Shown here piece after piece: positions 7,399 to 15,808 of a stretch of DNA of 61,466 nt (positions are counted from its first letter, which is position 1; every line of letters begins with the position of its first letter). The position numbers and the translations under genes were made by a program. The stretch is from positions 1-61,466 of the forward strand of contig NZ_MEDS01000013.1 in the NCBI RefSeq assembly GCF_001724135.1, written 5' to 3'. The notes below the pieces were generated by a model, which worked only from the letters and a program-made list of their open reading frames with translations, was not told where the DNA came from and ran no database searches. Source of the DNA: Comamonas sp. SCN 65-56. Lineage in GTDB: Bacteria > Pseudomonadota > Gammaproteobacteria > Burkholderiales > Burkholderiaceae_C.

Positions 7399-8817
7399 TC
7401 AATAAGCGTTTTTGCCAGTGAATGCCCGAAAGGTGCGCAGCAGGATGGACAAATCCAGCCACAGCGACCAATGGTTGATGTATTCAATATCCGACTGCAC
7501 GCGCAGCACCATTTCATTGATGTCGCGCGTCTCGCCGCGGTAGCCGCGCACCTGGGCAAGACCGGTGATGCCAGGTTTGATGTTGTGGCGGGCAAAGTAC
7601 TGCTGGATGCGCTGGGCGTATTCGTGGTCGTGCTGCACGGCGTGCGGGCGCGGGCCGACGAGGGACATCTCGCCGCGCAGCACGTTGAAGATCTGGGGCA
7701 ATTCGTCCAGGCTGGTGCGGCGGATGAAAGCTCCCACGCGGGTGATGCGCGGATCGTTTTTGGTGGCCTGCTGCACGGTGTCGGTTTCGACAGGGTGCTC
7801 GACCATGCTGCGGAACTTCCAGATACGAAATTCCTTGCCGTTCCAGCCCATGCGCGACTGGCGGAAGAACACCGGCCCCGGGCTGTCCAGCCGCACGGCC
7901 AGCGCCACCAGCACCAGCACCGGGGTCGCGGCCACCAGGATGAGCGTGCCCAGCACCATGTCCTCCAGCGCCTTGACGAGGCGGCGCGTGCCGGTGAGCG
8001 GGGTTTCGGAGAGGGTGAGCACCGGCACGCCGGCGATTTCGCGCACGCTATGGTTGATGAGCCGCAGCGAGAAGATGTCGGGCACCCAGTGGATGGCGAC
8101 ATGCTGGTCGAGCAGCTTGAAATACAGCTCTTCAACGACCGCCGAGGCATGCAGCGGGATGGCAAAATACACCGTGCGCGCACCATGCTGCTCAATCAGC
8201 GCTATCAAATCATCCAGCCGCCCAAGCACCGGCGGCAAGCCCTCCACCGGGGCGGATGGCGCATCGGCCTCTTCCGCCAGCGCCACGCAACCGACCACGC
8301 GCTCGGAGAGCCAGGGGTTGTGCGAAATGCGTTGGCTGAGGTAGGAGGCCAGCTGGTTGGTGCCGACGACGATGACGTTGTCTACCTCGACCGCGTGGCG
8401 CACAAAGGCTTTTTGCAACGCCCTTACCACCAAGTGCAGAAAAAGCTGTGCAAAGAGGCCCAGCACGTACAGTTGCGCCATCAGCCGGCGCGAGAAGATG
8501 TCGGTCTGCTTGGTCAGAAACCCCAGCATCAGCAGAACCGCAAACGCCAGGCTCCAGGCCTGCATCAGGCGGGCGGCCTTGCCGGTGAAGTTGGAGTTGC
8601 TGCGGTAAATGGCAAAGCGGTCGTACAGCAAGCCCATGATGGCCAGCAGCAGCATCACCATCACGGTGTAGTGCGCGTTGAGCACGCCGATTTGCCGCTG
8701 GATCAGCAAGTAGGCAATGGCCAGCACGGCCACGCCGTCCAGCGCCGCCTGCAGGGCATTGCTGAAGCTGCCCCGGCGCTGCAGCACCGGGCGCGATGAT
8801 CCGCCCAGTTCGCTCAT
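7399..8817 (-). CDS. epsB: Undecaprenyl-phosphate glucose phosphotransferase (EpsB/WcaJ family)
   Basis: A 472-aa membrane enzyme that starts repeat-unit assembly by moving a sugar-1-phosphate from UDP-sugar (usually glucose) to undecaprenyl phosphate. There are four N-terminal membrane segments (about 20-130), a Rossmann-like CoA-binding-type domain (VIVVGTNQLA ...), a fifth hydrophobic hairpin (about 290-310), then the catalytic phosphoglycosyltransferase domain with RIWKFRSM, DELPQIFNVLRGEMSLVGPRP and KPGITGLAQVRG. The full length fits the polyprenyl glycosylphosphotransferase family. Its ATG overlaps the end of the HDOD gene by 4 bp. Confidence 0.9.
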   Translation of the reverse strand: MSELGGSSRPVLQRRGSFSNALQAALDGVAVLAIAYLLIQRQIGVLNAHYTVMVMLLLAIMGLLYDRFAIYRSNSNFTGKAARLMQAWSLAFAVLLMLGFLTKQTDIFSRRLMAQLYVLGLFAQLFLHLVVRALQKAFVRHAVEVDNVIVVGTNQLASYLSQRISHNPWLSERVVGCVALAEEADAPSAPVEGLPPVLGRLDDLIALIEQHGARTVYFAIPLHASAVVEELYFKLLDQHVAIHWVPDIFSLRLINHSVREIAGVPVLTLSETPLTGTRRLVKALEDMVLGTLILVAATPVLVLVALAVRLDSPGPVFFRQSRMGWNGKEFRIWKFRSMVEHPVETDTVQQATKNDPRITRVGAFIRRTSLDELPQIFNVLRGEMSLVGPRPHAVQHDHEYAQRIQQYFARHNIKPGITGLAQVRGYRGETRDINEMVLRVQSDIEYINHWSLWLDLSILLRTFRAFTGKNAY

Positions 8818-9659
8818 TGGCCGCCGAGTGCGCCCGCTAGATCGGCCAGCGCTGCCCGGGCATCGCTGGCAATGCCCAGCGCCTGCGCGGCCGAAAGCGG
8901 CGCCCAGGCACCAGCCAATGCGGCCTCTTCGCCTTCGGGCGGATCAAACACCGGCGCCAGCAGCGCCTCGGCCTGCTGCATGCAGCCGTACAGGGCGCCT
9001 GCCAGCGGCAAGACCTCGCGCGGCTGGTGCCAGGCGTCGAGCACGGCAAGAATGGCCACCGGCAGGCCCAGTGCATGCGCCAGGCGCGCCGTGGTATGCG
9101 CAACATGCTGGGCCAGCAAATCCTGCAGGGCCTCAATGCACGACGCATCACTATAGGAAGGATAGCGGCTGGCGCGCTGCAGCAAATAGAAAGTACCCAA
9201 TTCGACCACCAAACCACAGAGCCCCGCCTCGTCGGCCCGGACACCTGCATGCACGGGCGCCAGCCGCCGTGCCAGCACCGACAGGCGCACCGAGTACTGC
9301 CAAGCGGCATCGGCGATGGCGCCGAAGTGCGGCACTCCGGCCAGTGCGCGCATCTGCCCGACGGCCACCGCCGTGGCGGCGGTGCGCACCATGTTGAAGC
9401 CCACGCGCTGCACCGCCTGCTCCACGGTGAGAATCTGCACGCCCGCCGGATTGAAGGTGACGCAGTTGGCCAGGCGCAGCATCCGGGTGGTGACCAGGGG
9501 CTCGGCGCCCACCAGCGTGGTGACGCGCGACACCGAGGCATCGGGGTCATCCAGCACCTGTCGCAGCGCAGCCAGCAGCTTCAGCGCCGTGGGGAACTGG
9601 GCATCGCCGGCCAGCAGATCGCGGTCTACTGCTGCGAGGAAACCGTGGTGGCTGTTCAT
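8814..9659 (-). CDS. HDOD-domain signalling protein, translationally coupled to epsB
   Basis: A 281-aa soluble protein. The MLRLANCVTFNPAG ... VEQAVQRVGFNMVR region matches the HDOD fold (a catalytically inert HD-like helical domain used in signalling and regulation), and a later AHTTARLAHALGLP ... VLDAWHQP region fits its second half. No GGDEF, EAL, HTH or receiver domain is attached. ATG 9659 (MNSHHGF) is used; the open frame extends to 9764 but adds an atypical sequence. The stop overlaps the epsB ATG, so both are probably made from one mRNA, suggesting regulation of EPS initiation. It is divergent from a cyclic-nucleotide-binding-domain gene. Confidence 0.75.
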   Translation of the reverse strand: MNSHHGFLAAVDRDLLAGDAQFPTALKLLAALRQVLDDPDASVSRVTTLVGAEPLVTTRMLRLANCVTFNPAGVQILTVEQAVQRVGFNMVRTAATAVAVGQMRALAGVPHFGAIADAAWQYSVRLSVLARRLAPVHAGVRADEAGLCGLVVELGTFYLLQRASRYPSYSDASCIEALQDLLAQHVAHTTARLAHALGLPVAILAVLDAWHQPREVLPLAGALYGCMQQAEALLAPVFDPPEGEEAALAGAWAPLSAAQALGIASDARAALADLAGALGGQ

Positions 9660-9784
9660 GGATGGGCGTTGTACAACAGGCTGCGAAATGCTACGAATTT
9701 GATTATCGTCGAAGCCGGCAAGGTCTTTACCCCGATCAAAACAGCCGAAAGGTCTATTGCGCACGCGGCGGAAAGGGTTAGCAT

Positions 9785-10318
9785 TTGCATCAGACCGTCG
9801 GCACCCTCCATTTCATGCTTGAAGCACTCCCACCCCATTTCGAGTACCTCGGCAGCGCGCAGGACTATGCCGCCGATATCCATGAGATTTTCACCAGCGC
9901 GCCGCTGTTCGAGCCGCTCGACCTGGCGGAAACCACGCTGCTGTGCAATTTCATGGCTGTGTATTCGGCACACAAGAACACGACGCTGCTGTGCCAGGAT
10001 GAATCGCCCTCGTACATGATCATCCTGCTCACCGGCTCAGCCAAGGCGCTGCGCGACAACGCCGACGGCAAACGCACCTGGCTGCACGATCTGGGGCCGG
10101 GCGGCACGTTTGGCGAACTGGCCATGCTGGACAACGCGCCGCTGCGCGCCTCTTGCATCTGCAATGAACCGGTGGACTTCGTGGTGCTCTCGCGCGATGC
10201 CTTCCGCGACGTGCTGCTCACGCTGCCGCGGCTGGGCAACAAGCTGTTGATGCTGTTTCTGCGCGCGGCATCCCAGCGCCTGCAGCTGACCGAAGCCTGG
10301 CTGCCCGAATCGGACTGA
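9785..10318 (+). CDS. Cyclic-nucleotide-binding (CRP-like sensor) domain protein without HTH
   Basis: A 177-aa protein holding one cNMP-binding beta-roll: YMIILLTGSAKAL, then GGTFGELAMLDNAPLRASC, the phosphate-binding cassette with its FGEL and RAS signature, then a C-terminal helix. There is no DNA-binding domain, so it is a sensor or partner protein and not a CRP-type transcription factor. TTG 9785 has AAAGGG 7 bases upstream; the first ATG, at 9815, has no such site, so TTG is the better start. It is divergent from the HDOD-epsB pair and may share its 125-bp control region. Confidence 0.72.
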   Translation: MHQTVGTLHFMLEALPPHFEYLGSAQDYAADIHEIFTSAPLFEPLDLAETTLLCNFMAVYSAHKNTTLLCQDESPSYMIILLTGSAKALRDNADGKRTWLHDLGPGGTFGELAMLDNAPLRASCICNEPVDFVVLSRDAFRDVLLTLPRLGNKLLMLFLRAASQRLQLTEAWLPESD

Positions 10319-10351
10319 TACCCGCTGCCCCCACGCTTGGCCAGTGAGCCC

Positions 10352-10894
10352 TCAAACTCTGAGATGCTGCGCAAAGGTTTTGCGCAGTTTTTGCACCTTG
10401 GGGCTGATGACATAGGCGCAATAGCCTTGCTGCGGATGGCTGCTGTAGTAGCGCTGGTGATAGTCCTCCGCCGGCCAGAACTGCACCAGGGGCTCGATCT
10501 CCGTCACGATGGGCGCACCAAAAACGCCTTGGGCCGTCAGCTCCTGCACCACTGAGCGCACCAACTCGCCCTGCGCCGGATCGCCGTAATACACGCCGCT
10601 GCGGTACTGGGTGCCCACGTCGTTGCCCTGACGGTTGAGCTGGGTCGGATCGTGCGTGCCAAAAAAAATCTCCAGCACCTGGCGCAGGCTGATCTGCGCC
10701 GGATCAAACTGCAACTGCAGCACTTCGGCGCAGCCGGTGGTGCCGCTGCACACTTCTTCGTAGCTGGGCGCCTGCCGCACCTGGCCGTTGGCGTAGCCGC
10801 TCGTCAGCCGGGTGACGCCGCGCACCTCCTGAAACACCGCTTCGGTGCACCAGAAGCAGCCACCCGCGAGCGTGATGGTTTCCTGCGTATTCAT
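10352..10894 (-). CDS. msrA: Peptide methionine-S-sulfoxide reductase MsrA
   Basis: A 180-aa cytoplasmic repair enzyme that reduces the S-epimer of methionine sulfoxide. The catalytic GGCFWC motif gives Cys13 as nucleophile, and [19 protein letters not shown] and EDYHQRYY are family signatures. A strong AGGAGG lies about 6 bases before ATG 10894; the upstream in-frame extension lacks one. It is convergent with the cyclic-nucleotide-binding gene, 33 bp away. Confidence 0.95.
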   Translation of the reverse strand: MNTQETITLAGGCFWCTEAVFQEVRGVTRLTSGYANGQVRQAPSYEEVCSGTTGCAEVLQLQFDPAQISLRQVLEIFFGTHDPTQLNRQGNDVGTQYRSGVYYGDPAQGELVRSVVQELTAQGVFGAPIVTEIEPLVQFWPAEDYHQRYYSSHPQQGYCAYVISPKVQKLRKTFAQHLRV

Positions 10895-11006
10895 TGCTGC
10901 CTCCTGAAAGCCGTGCAAACCACCGCAGATAACCCGGTGCGATGGCTACTGCTGCCTAAAATAGCAGGTTTGCCACGTCCGTGTGGCCTGTTTTCGGAGT
11001 ACCTGC

Positions 11007-11714
11007 ATGAACCTGCCGCTCAATACGCTGGCCGATACCAGCGACCGCCTGGAACAGGCGCGCTACAACATGATCGAGCAACAGGTGCGCCCCTGGAACC
11101 TCTTCGACGAGCGCGTGCTGGATCTGATGCAAACGCTGCGCCGCGAGGATTTTGTTCCCGCCCAGTACCGCGACATGGCGTTCAGCGACATGGAAATCCC
11201 GCTGCACGACGATCCGATCGAAGCGTTGCGCCTGGGCCAGATCATGCTGGCGCCGCGCGTGGAGGCACGCATGGCACAGGATTTGAAGGTCAGGAACACC
11301 GACCGGGTACTGGAGATCGGCGCCGGATCGGGCTTCATGGCCGCGCTGCTGGCCGGGCTGGCCGCGGAAGTCACCACGCTGGAAATCGAGCCGCGCCTGG
11401 CGGACATGGCGCACGCCAACCTCTCACGCGCCGGCGTGCGCAATTTCCAGGTGCTGGAGGCCGACGGCACGCGCGAGATGGTGGGCGGGCCGTTTGACGT
11501 GATCGTGCTCAGCGGCTCGGTGGCGCAGGTTCCGCAGGGGCTTTTGAACCTGCTGGCGCCCGGCGGGCGCCTGGGCGCCATCGTCGGCAGCACACCGATG
11601 ATGCGTGCCACCTTTGTCACGCGCACGCAGGGCGGTTTCTCCTCGGCAGAGCTGTGGGATGTGGTGACGGCGCGGCTGCGCAATTTCCCCGAGCCGTCGC
11701 GCTTCAGCTTCTGA
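11007..11714 (+). CDS. Protein-L-isoaspartate O-methyltransferase family protein
   Basis: A 235-aa SAM-dependent methyltransferase. Motif I is VLEIGAGSGFMAALL, followed by the acidic LEIEPRLA and by PFDVIVLSGSV. The N-terminus (ARYNMIEQQVRPWNLFD ... RREDFVPAQYRDMAFSD) fits the PCMT family, which repairs isoaspartyl residues. The betaproteobacterial branch that sits before a rhodanese gene is diverged from E. coli Pcm, so the exact substrate is uncertain. ATG 11007 is preceded by CGGAG. The rhodanese gene follows after 15 bp and is probably cotranscribed. Confidence 0.85.
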   Translation: MNLPLNTLADTSDRLEQARYNMIEQQVRPWNLFDERVLDLMQTLRREDFVPAQYRDMAFSDMEIPLHDDPIEALRLGQIMLAPRVEARMAQDLKVRNTDRVLEIGAGSGFMAALLAGLAAEVTTLEIEPRLADMAHANLSRAGVRNFQVLEADGTREMVGGPFDVIVLSGSVAQVPQGLLNLLAPGGRLGAIVGSTPMMRATFVTRTQGGFSSAELWDVVTARLRNFPEPSRFSF

Positions 11715-11729
11715 CGCGATCGACTCGCC

Positions 11730-12068
11730 GTGATCGCGCAGATCCGCCCCGCAGACCTCGCTGACTGGCTGCAGCAGCACGCCGGCGCACGCCCCGTGGT
11801 GCTGGATGTGCGCGAGCCGTGGGAGATACGAACGGCCAGCGTGGCGCCCGAGGGTTTTGAGCTCGTCACCATCCCCATGGGCGTGCTGCTCGCCCGCCTG
11901 GACGAACTGGACAAAACCCGCCCCGTCGCCTGCCTGTGCCACCTGGGTGGACGCAGCATGCAGGTGGCGATGTACCTGGAGCATCAGGGCTTCGCGCAGG
12001 TGGCCAACATCGCCGGTGGCATCCACGCCTGGTCGCTGGAGCTGGATGCCGGCGTGCCGATGTATTGA
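11730..12068 (+). CDS. Rhodanese-domain sulfurtransferase
   Basis: A 112-aa single-domain rhodanese with VVLDVREPWE (CH2A motif) near residue 24, the active-site loop CHLGGRS with catalytic Cys70, and the C-terminal NIAGGIHAWS (CH2B). It should transfer sulfane sulfur; the physiological acceptor is unknown. The GTG start at 11730 lies 15 bp after the methyltransferase gene and a strong terminator follows at 12117. Confidence 0.9.
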   Translation: MIAQIRPADLADWLQQHAGARPVVLDVREPWEIRTASVAPEGFELVTIPMGVLLARLDELDKTRPVACLCHLGGRSMQVAMYLEHQGFAQVANIAGGIHAWSLELDAGVPMY

Positions 12069-12116
12069 CCACAGCCCACCGGCACAGCACGCGCCGGTTG
12101 TGCAAGAAGAAAAAAA

Positions 12117-12138
12117 GCGCCCGATGGGCGCTTTTTTT
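12117..12138 (+). terminator. Rho-independent terminator after the rhodanese gene
   Basis: A GCGCCC-GAT-GGGCGC stem is followed by seven T, with an A-run before the stem, so it could work in both directions. Confidence 0.85.
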
Positions 12139-12158
12139 AACTGGCGACACTACTTTGC

Positions 12159-12213
12159 GGGTATTTTTGTAACAAAATCGTTACACGCAAAAAGATACCC
12201 CAAAAGATACCCG
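12159..12213. repeat. AAAAGATACCC repeats and GTAAC inverted repeat near tRNA-Ser
   Basis: Two direct copies of AAAAGATACCC (about 12190-12212) and an inverted look-alike CGGGTATTTTT (12158-12168) surround an inverted repeat GTAAC-N6-GTTAC (12169-12184). No gene is recognisable. Together with the GTGCACGGTA repeats nearby this resembles the arm and core sites of an integrase target. Confidence 0.5.
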
Positions 12214-12232
12214 TTTTTGACCCTGCATTCAT

Positions 12233-12316
12233 GTGCACGGTAGTGCGCGGTAGTGCATTAAAAAACCCCGTAAGTTGTTGATCTTACGGGGTCTTTTTGC
12301 ACGGTAGTGCACGGTA
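12233..12316. repeat. Two pairs of tandem 10-bp repeats (GTGCACGGTA) flanking a hairpin
   Basis: GTGCACGGTA (12233-12242) and GTGCGCGGTA (12243-12252) form one pair; TTGCACGGTA (12297-12306) and GTGCACGGTA (12307-12316) form the other. All are in the same orientation on either side of a terminator hairpin, 14 bp from the 3' end of tRNA-Ser. The iteration and position suggest a relic of an integrative element. Confidence 0.6.
12266..12298. terminator. Terminator downstream of lysC-tRNA-Ser (possibly bidirectional)
   Basis: A CCCCGTAAG-N8-CTTACGGGG perfect 9-bp stem has an A-run on one side and TCTTTTT on the other, so it can stop transcription on both strands. For the minus-strand tRNA transcript the A-run at 12259-12265 gives the U tail. 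Confidence 0.8.
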
Positions 12317-12329
12317 TTTCAGCTATCCC

Positions 12330-12422
12330 TGGCGGAGACGAAGGGATTCGAACCCTTGATGAGGCTCAACACCCCATACTCCCTTAGCAGGGGAGCACCT
12401 TCGGCCACTCGGTCACGTCTCC
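12330..12422 (-). tRNA. tRNA-Ser (GCU anticodon)
   Basis: A 93-nt class II tRNA. The acceptor stem GGAGACG/CGTCTCC, discriminator G and encoded CCA (12330-12332) are present. The anticodon arm is CCCCTGCTAAGGG with anticodon GCU, then a long variable arm and GGTTCGAATCC in the T arm. It lies 45 bp downstream of lysC on the same strand. Confidence 0.97.
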
Positions 12423-12467
12423 AGGAACGTTCGCGGTTCAATCCGCCACTATTTCAGGCTGCAATCG

Positions 12468-13727
12468 TCACGCATCGAGCCCGAACGCCTTGTGCAGGGC
12501 GCGCACGGCGAGCTCGACGTATTTTTCGTCGATGACGACCGAGGTCTTGATCTCGCTGGTGGAGATCATCTTGATGTTGATGCCCTCCTCGCTCAGCGTG
12601 CGAAACATGGTGCTGGCGACGCCCACCTGGCTGCGCATGCCGATGCCGACGATGCTGACCTTGGCGATGTGCGCGTCGCTCACGAGCTGATCGGTGCCCA
12701 GCTGCGGCAACACCTTCTCGCGCAGCAGCGTGCTGGCGCGCTCCAGATCACCGCGCGGCACGGTGAAGCTGAAATCGGTGATGCCGTCCTTGCTCAGGTT
12801 CTGGATGATCACGTCGACATCGATTTTGGCGTCAGCCACGGCGCCCAGGATCTGGTAGGCGATGCCGGGTTTGTCGGGCACGCCGAGCACGGAAATCTTG
12901 GCTTCATCGCGCGAAAAGGCGATGCCGGAGACGATGGCTTTTTCCATTTGTTCATCTTCCTCAAGGGTGATCAATGTGCCGGAGGCGGCTTCTTCGTTGA
13001 TGTCGATGTCCCAGGGCGTGAAGCTGGAGAGCACGCGCAGCGGCACCTTGTACTTGCCGGCGAATTCGACCGAGCGGATCTGCAGTACTTTGGAGCCCAG
13101 GCTGGCCATCTCGAGCATTTCCTCGAAGCTGAGCGTCTTCAGGCGTCTGGCGTCGGGCACGACACGCGGGTCGGTGGTGTAGACGCCATCGACATCGGTG
13201 TAGATCAGGCATTCGTGCGCCTTGACGGCGGCGGCGATGGCGACGGCCGAGGTATCCGAGCCGCCACGGCCCAGCGTGGTGATGTTGTTGCCAGCGTCTA
13301 TGCCCTGAAAGCCGGTGACGATGACCACCTTGCCGGCATCGAGTTCGGCGCGGATGTGTTTGTCGTCAATCGATTCGATGCGCGCCTTGGTATAGCTGCT
13401 GTCGGTGCGCACCGGCACCTGCCAGCCGGTGAAGCTGACCGCCGGCTGACCTTCGCTCTGCAGCGCAATGGCCAGCATGGCGGAGGACGCCTGCTCGCCC
13501 GTGGCGGCGAGCTGATCGAGCTCGCGGTGGTAGGCGTCGCTCGGGCGCCCGGGCGCGAGCTCCTTGGCCAGGCCCAGCAGGCGGTTGGTCTCGCCGCTCA
13601 TGGCGCTGGGCACGACCACTACCTGGTGGCCCGCGCGCACCCATTTGGCGACGCGCCGCGCGACATTGCGTATGCGCTCGGTGGAGCCCATCGAGGTGCC
13701 ACCGTATTTGTGAACGTACAAGGCCAT
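12468..13727 (-). CDS. lysC: Aspartate kinase (aspartokinase)
   Basis: A 419-aa enzyme making aspartyl-4-phosphate, the first step to Lys, Thr, Met and diaminopimelate. KYGGTSMGS is at residues 7-15 (the nucleotide site), with GRGGSDTSA and [13 protein letters not shown] downstream. Two C-terminal ACT domains (about 265-419) bind the feedback inhibitor. Length and domain order fit a monofunctional aspartokinase without a homoserine dehydrogenase fusion. tRNA-Ser follows, and tilS lies 66 bp upstream on the same strand. Confidence 0.96.
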   Translation of the reverse strand: MALYVHKYGGTSMGSTERIRNVARRVAKWVRAGHQVVVVPSAMSGETNRLLGLAKELAPGRPSDAYHRELDQLAATGEQASSAMLAIALQSEGQPAVSFTGWQVPVRTDSSYTKARIESIDDKHIRAELDAGKVVIVTGFQGIDAGNNITTLGRGGSDTSAVAIAAAVKAHECLIYTDVDGVYTTDPRVVPDARRLKTLSFEEMLEMASLGSKVLQIRSVEFAGKYKVPLRVLSSFTPWDIDINEEAASGTLITLEEDEQMEKAIVSGIAFSRDEAKISVLGVPDKPGIAYQILGAVADAKIDVDVIIQNLSKDGITDFSFTVPRGDLERASTLLREKVLPQLGTDQLVSDAHIAKVSIVGIGMRSQVGVASTMFRTLSEEGINIKMISTSEIKTSVVIDEKYVELAVRALHKAFGLDA

Positions 13728-13793
13728 GAGTGTGTGCGTGGTGCGGCGCCAGACGCCTGGCAGAACCCGGGCTTGGCGGCGCCTGTGGTGAAT

Positions 13794-14753
13794 TCAGGAA
13801 AGCCGGAAATTGTACCAATGCAGCAGCGCGCCCTCGCGCCGCACAAAGCCGGCGCCGACCTTCAGATCGATGCGATGCCCGCGCGTGGTGCATGCCGCAA
13901 TCTGCGCCAGCAGCGCCCGCAACTGGGCCGCGGTGGGCGTGGTGGCGTGGTGCTGGCGCAGCCAGTGGCGCAGCACGTTGGCCTGGCGTGCCTCGCTCAG
14001 GCCTTGCAGTAGCGCCAGCGCGGGCGGCGCGCCGACAGCTGCCAGATCCTGCTCGGCGAGTTCATGCAGCAACTGCGCGGCCTGCGCCGCATGGCAACTG
14101 GAGCGCGCGAAGGTCGTGCGAAATTGCGGGAAGACCTGCTCCAGCACGGGCAGCAGCCGATGGCGGATGCGGTTGCGCGTGTAGCGCTCGTCCTGATTGG
14201 TCGGGTCTTCGATCCAGCCCACACCCTGCGCCTGCAGCCAGGCACGGATCTCGGCACCAGCCACGTCCAGCAGGGGGCGGTGAAAGGTGAGCCCGCCCTG
14301 CCGCCAGCACGCCGGCATCGCTGCCAGCCCGGCCACGCCCGCGCCGCGCGACAGCGCCAGCAGCAGGGTTTCCACCTGGTCATCTGCATGCTGCGCCAAT
14401 GCAATATTTTTGATAGCTATTGGCGATTTGCTGGCATGCGCAAGGGCCTCAATAGCCTTGTATCGCGCGCGGCGTGCAGCGTCTTCCGGGCTTTCGCCCG
14501 GGGCGTGTCGCGCATCGACACGGGCGATGTGCAGCGGCACACCCAGCCCGGTACACAGTTGCTCGCAGTAGTGCGCGAAGCCGTCGGCCGCCGCCTGCAG
14601 TCCGTGGTGGACGTGAAAGGCCTGCACCTGCCCCGGCCAGCGGCGCGCACAGGCCAGCAGCAGCGCGGTGGAATCGGCCCCGCCGCTCAGGGCCACGGCC
14701 AGTGGCAGGCCGGGGGAGAAAGCGGCAAGAGCGGCATCAAAGGGCTGCGTCAT
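13794..14753 (-). CDS. tilS: tRNA(Ile)-lysidine synthase TilS, short form with repeat-derived segment
   Basis: This enzyme modifies C34 of the CAU-anticodon tRNA-Ile to lysidine using ATP and lysine. The PP-loop motif SGGADST is at residues 23-29, with HVHHGL, LAQHADDQVETLLL and YTRNRIRHRLLP further on. At 319 aa it lacks the C-terminal TilS_C domain of E. coli TilS (432 aa) and keeps the N-terminal catalytic and middle domains. Residues about 101-118 (around KSPIAIKN), just before the conserved AQHADDQ, are encoded by a copy of the dispersed ATAGCT repeat, giving an atypical linker. accA lies 23 bp upstream. Confidence 0.93.
   Translation of the reverse strand: MTQPFDAALAAFSPGLPLAVALSGGADSTALLLACARRWPGQVQAFHVHHGLQAAADGFAHYCEQLCTGLGVPLHIARVDARHAPGESPEDAARRARYKAIEALAHASKSPIAIKNIALAQHADDQVETLLLALSRGAGVAGLAAMPACWRQGGLTFHRPLLDVAGAEIRAWLQAQGVGWIEDPTNQDERYTRNRIRHRLLPVLEQVFPQFRTTFARSSCHAAQAAQLLHELAEQDLAAVGAPPALALLQGLSEARQANVLRHWLRQHHATTPTAAQLRALLAQIAACTTRGHRIDLKVGAGFVRREGALLHWYNFRLS
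14403..14456. repeat. Dispersed ATAGCT/GCGC repeat, copy A (inside tilS)
   Basis: TTTTTGATAGCTATTGGCG, then a GCATGCGCAAGGGCC segment, matches the pattern ATAGCT-N4-CGCTTG-N-AAGCGC-N-GGCC seen in four other places in the window. It lies wholly within the tilS coding region and keeps the frame open. Confidence 0.6.
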
Positions 14754-14776
14754 GCCATTGACACAAGGCGGCTGTG

Positions 14777-15754
14777 TCAGTGCGCCTCGGCCTTGGTGTC
14801 GGTAAAGCGCCCATAGCTGCGCAGGCGCTCATAGCGGCGTTCGAGCAGTTCCTTGACCTTGAGGTCGGCCACCTGGCGCCAGGCGTCGCCAAGCGCACGC
14901 TTGAGGTTGGCGGCCATCTGCTTGTGGTCGCGGTGCGCGCCGCCCACCGGCTCGTTGACGATCTTGTCGACCACGCCCAGCGCCTTCAGTCGATGCGCGG
15001 TGATGCCCATGGCCTCGGCCGCATCCTGCGCCTTGTCGCCAGTCTTCCAGAGGATGGAGGCGCAGCCCTCGGGGCTGATGACCGAGTAGATGGAGTACTG
15101 CAGCATGATGAGCTGATCGGCGACCGAGATCGCCAGCGCGCCGCCCGAGCCGCCCTCGCCGATCACGCTGGTGATGATGGGCACTTCCAGCTGCGCCATC
15201 TCGAAGATGTTGCGCCCGATCGCCTCGGACTGACCGCGCTCCTCGGCGTCGATGCCGGGAAACGCGCCCGGCGTATCGACGAAGGTGAACACCGGCAGCT
15301 TGAATTTCTCCGCCGTCTTCATCAGGCGCAGCGCCTTGCGGTAGCCCTCGGGGCGCGTCATGCCGAAGTTGCGCGCGGCGCGCTCCTTGGTGCTGCGCCC
15401 CTTCTGGTGGCCAAGGACCACACAGGCGTTGCCGCCAAAGCGCGCCAGGCCGCCGACGATGGATTGGTCATCGGCAAAGTGCCGGTCGCCGTGCATTTCG
15501 ACGAAATCCGTGAAAATTTCATTCACGTAATCCATCGTGTACGGCCTGTCGGGGTGGCGCGCGATCTTGGTGATCTGCCACGGCGTCAGGTTGCTGTAGA
15601 TGTCCTTGGTCAGCTGCTGGCTCTTTTTGGTGAGCTGGCCGATTTCTTCGGAAATATCCACCGCGCTTTCGTTGTGCACGTAGCGCAGTTCCTCGATTTT
15701 GGTTTCAAGCTCCGCAATCGGCTGCTCGAAATCCAGGAAGGTTTTTTTTGCCAA
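14777..15754 (-). CDS. accA: Acetyl-CoA carboxylase carboxyltransferase subunit alpha
   Basis: A 325-aa cytoplasmic subunit that, with AccD, moves the carboxyl group from biotin to acetyl-CoA for fatty-acid synthesis. The N-terminal [12 protein letters not shown] coiled helix and the crotonase-like core are present ([21 protein letters not shown] near 195, [33 protein letters not shown]). Length and sequence are canonical. It is preceded by the glycosylase gene and followed by tilS, both on the same strand. Confidence 0.97.
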   Translation of the reverse strand: MAKKTFLDFEQPIAELETKIEELRYVHNESAVDISEEIGQLTKKSQQLTKDIYSNLTPWQITKIARHPDRPYTMDYVNEIFTDFVEMHGDRHFADDQSIVGGLARFGGNACVVLGHQKGRSTKERAARNFGMTRPEGYRKALRLMKTAEKFKLPVFTFVDTPGAFPGIDAEERGQSEAIGRNIFEMAQLEVPIITSVIGEGGSGGALAISVADQLIMLQYSIYSVISPEGCASILWKTGDKAQDAAEAMGITAHRLKALGVVDKIVNEPVGGAHRDHKQMAANLKRALGDAWRQVADLKVKELLERRYERLRSYGRFTDTKAEAH

Positions 15755-15808
15755 GTTGTTCTCTCCTCGGGCGCTGGCACGTGGGGCGCGCCCGCCGCAG
15801 ACCGGGCT

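Noticed and set aside
8195..8220. AGCGCTATCAAATCA in epsB as a dispersed repeat copy
   Set aside because: Lacks the GCGC/GGCC half and codes for a normal part of the protein.
12492..14012. 506-aa open frame opposite lysC
   Set aside because: Low-complexity His/Asp/Gly/Arg composition typical of antisense frames in GC-rich DNA; lysC and tilS on the other strand are unambiguous.
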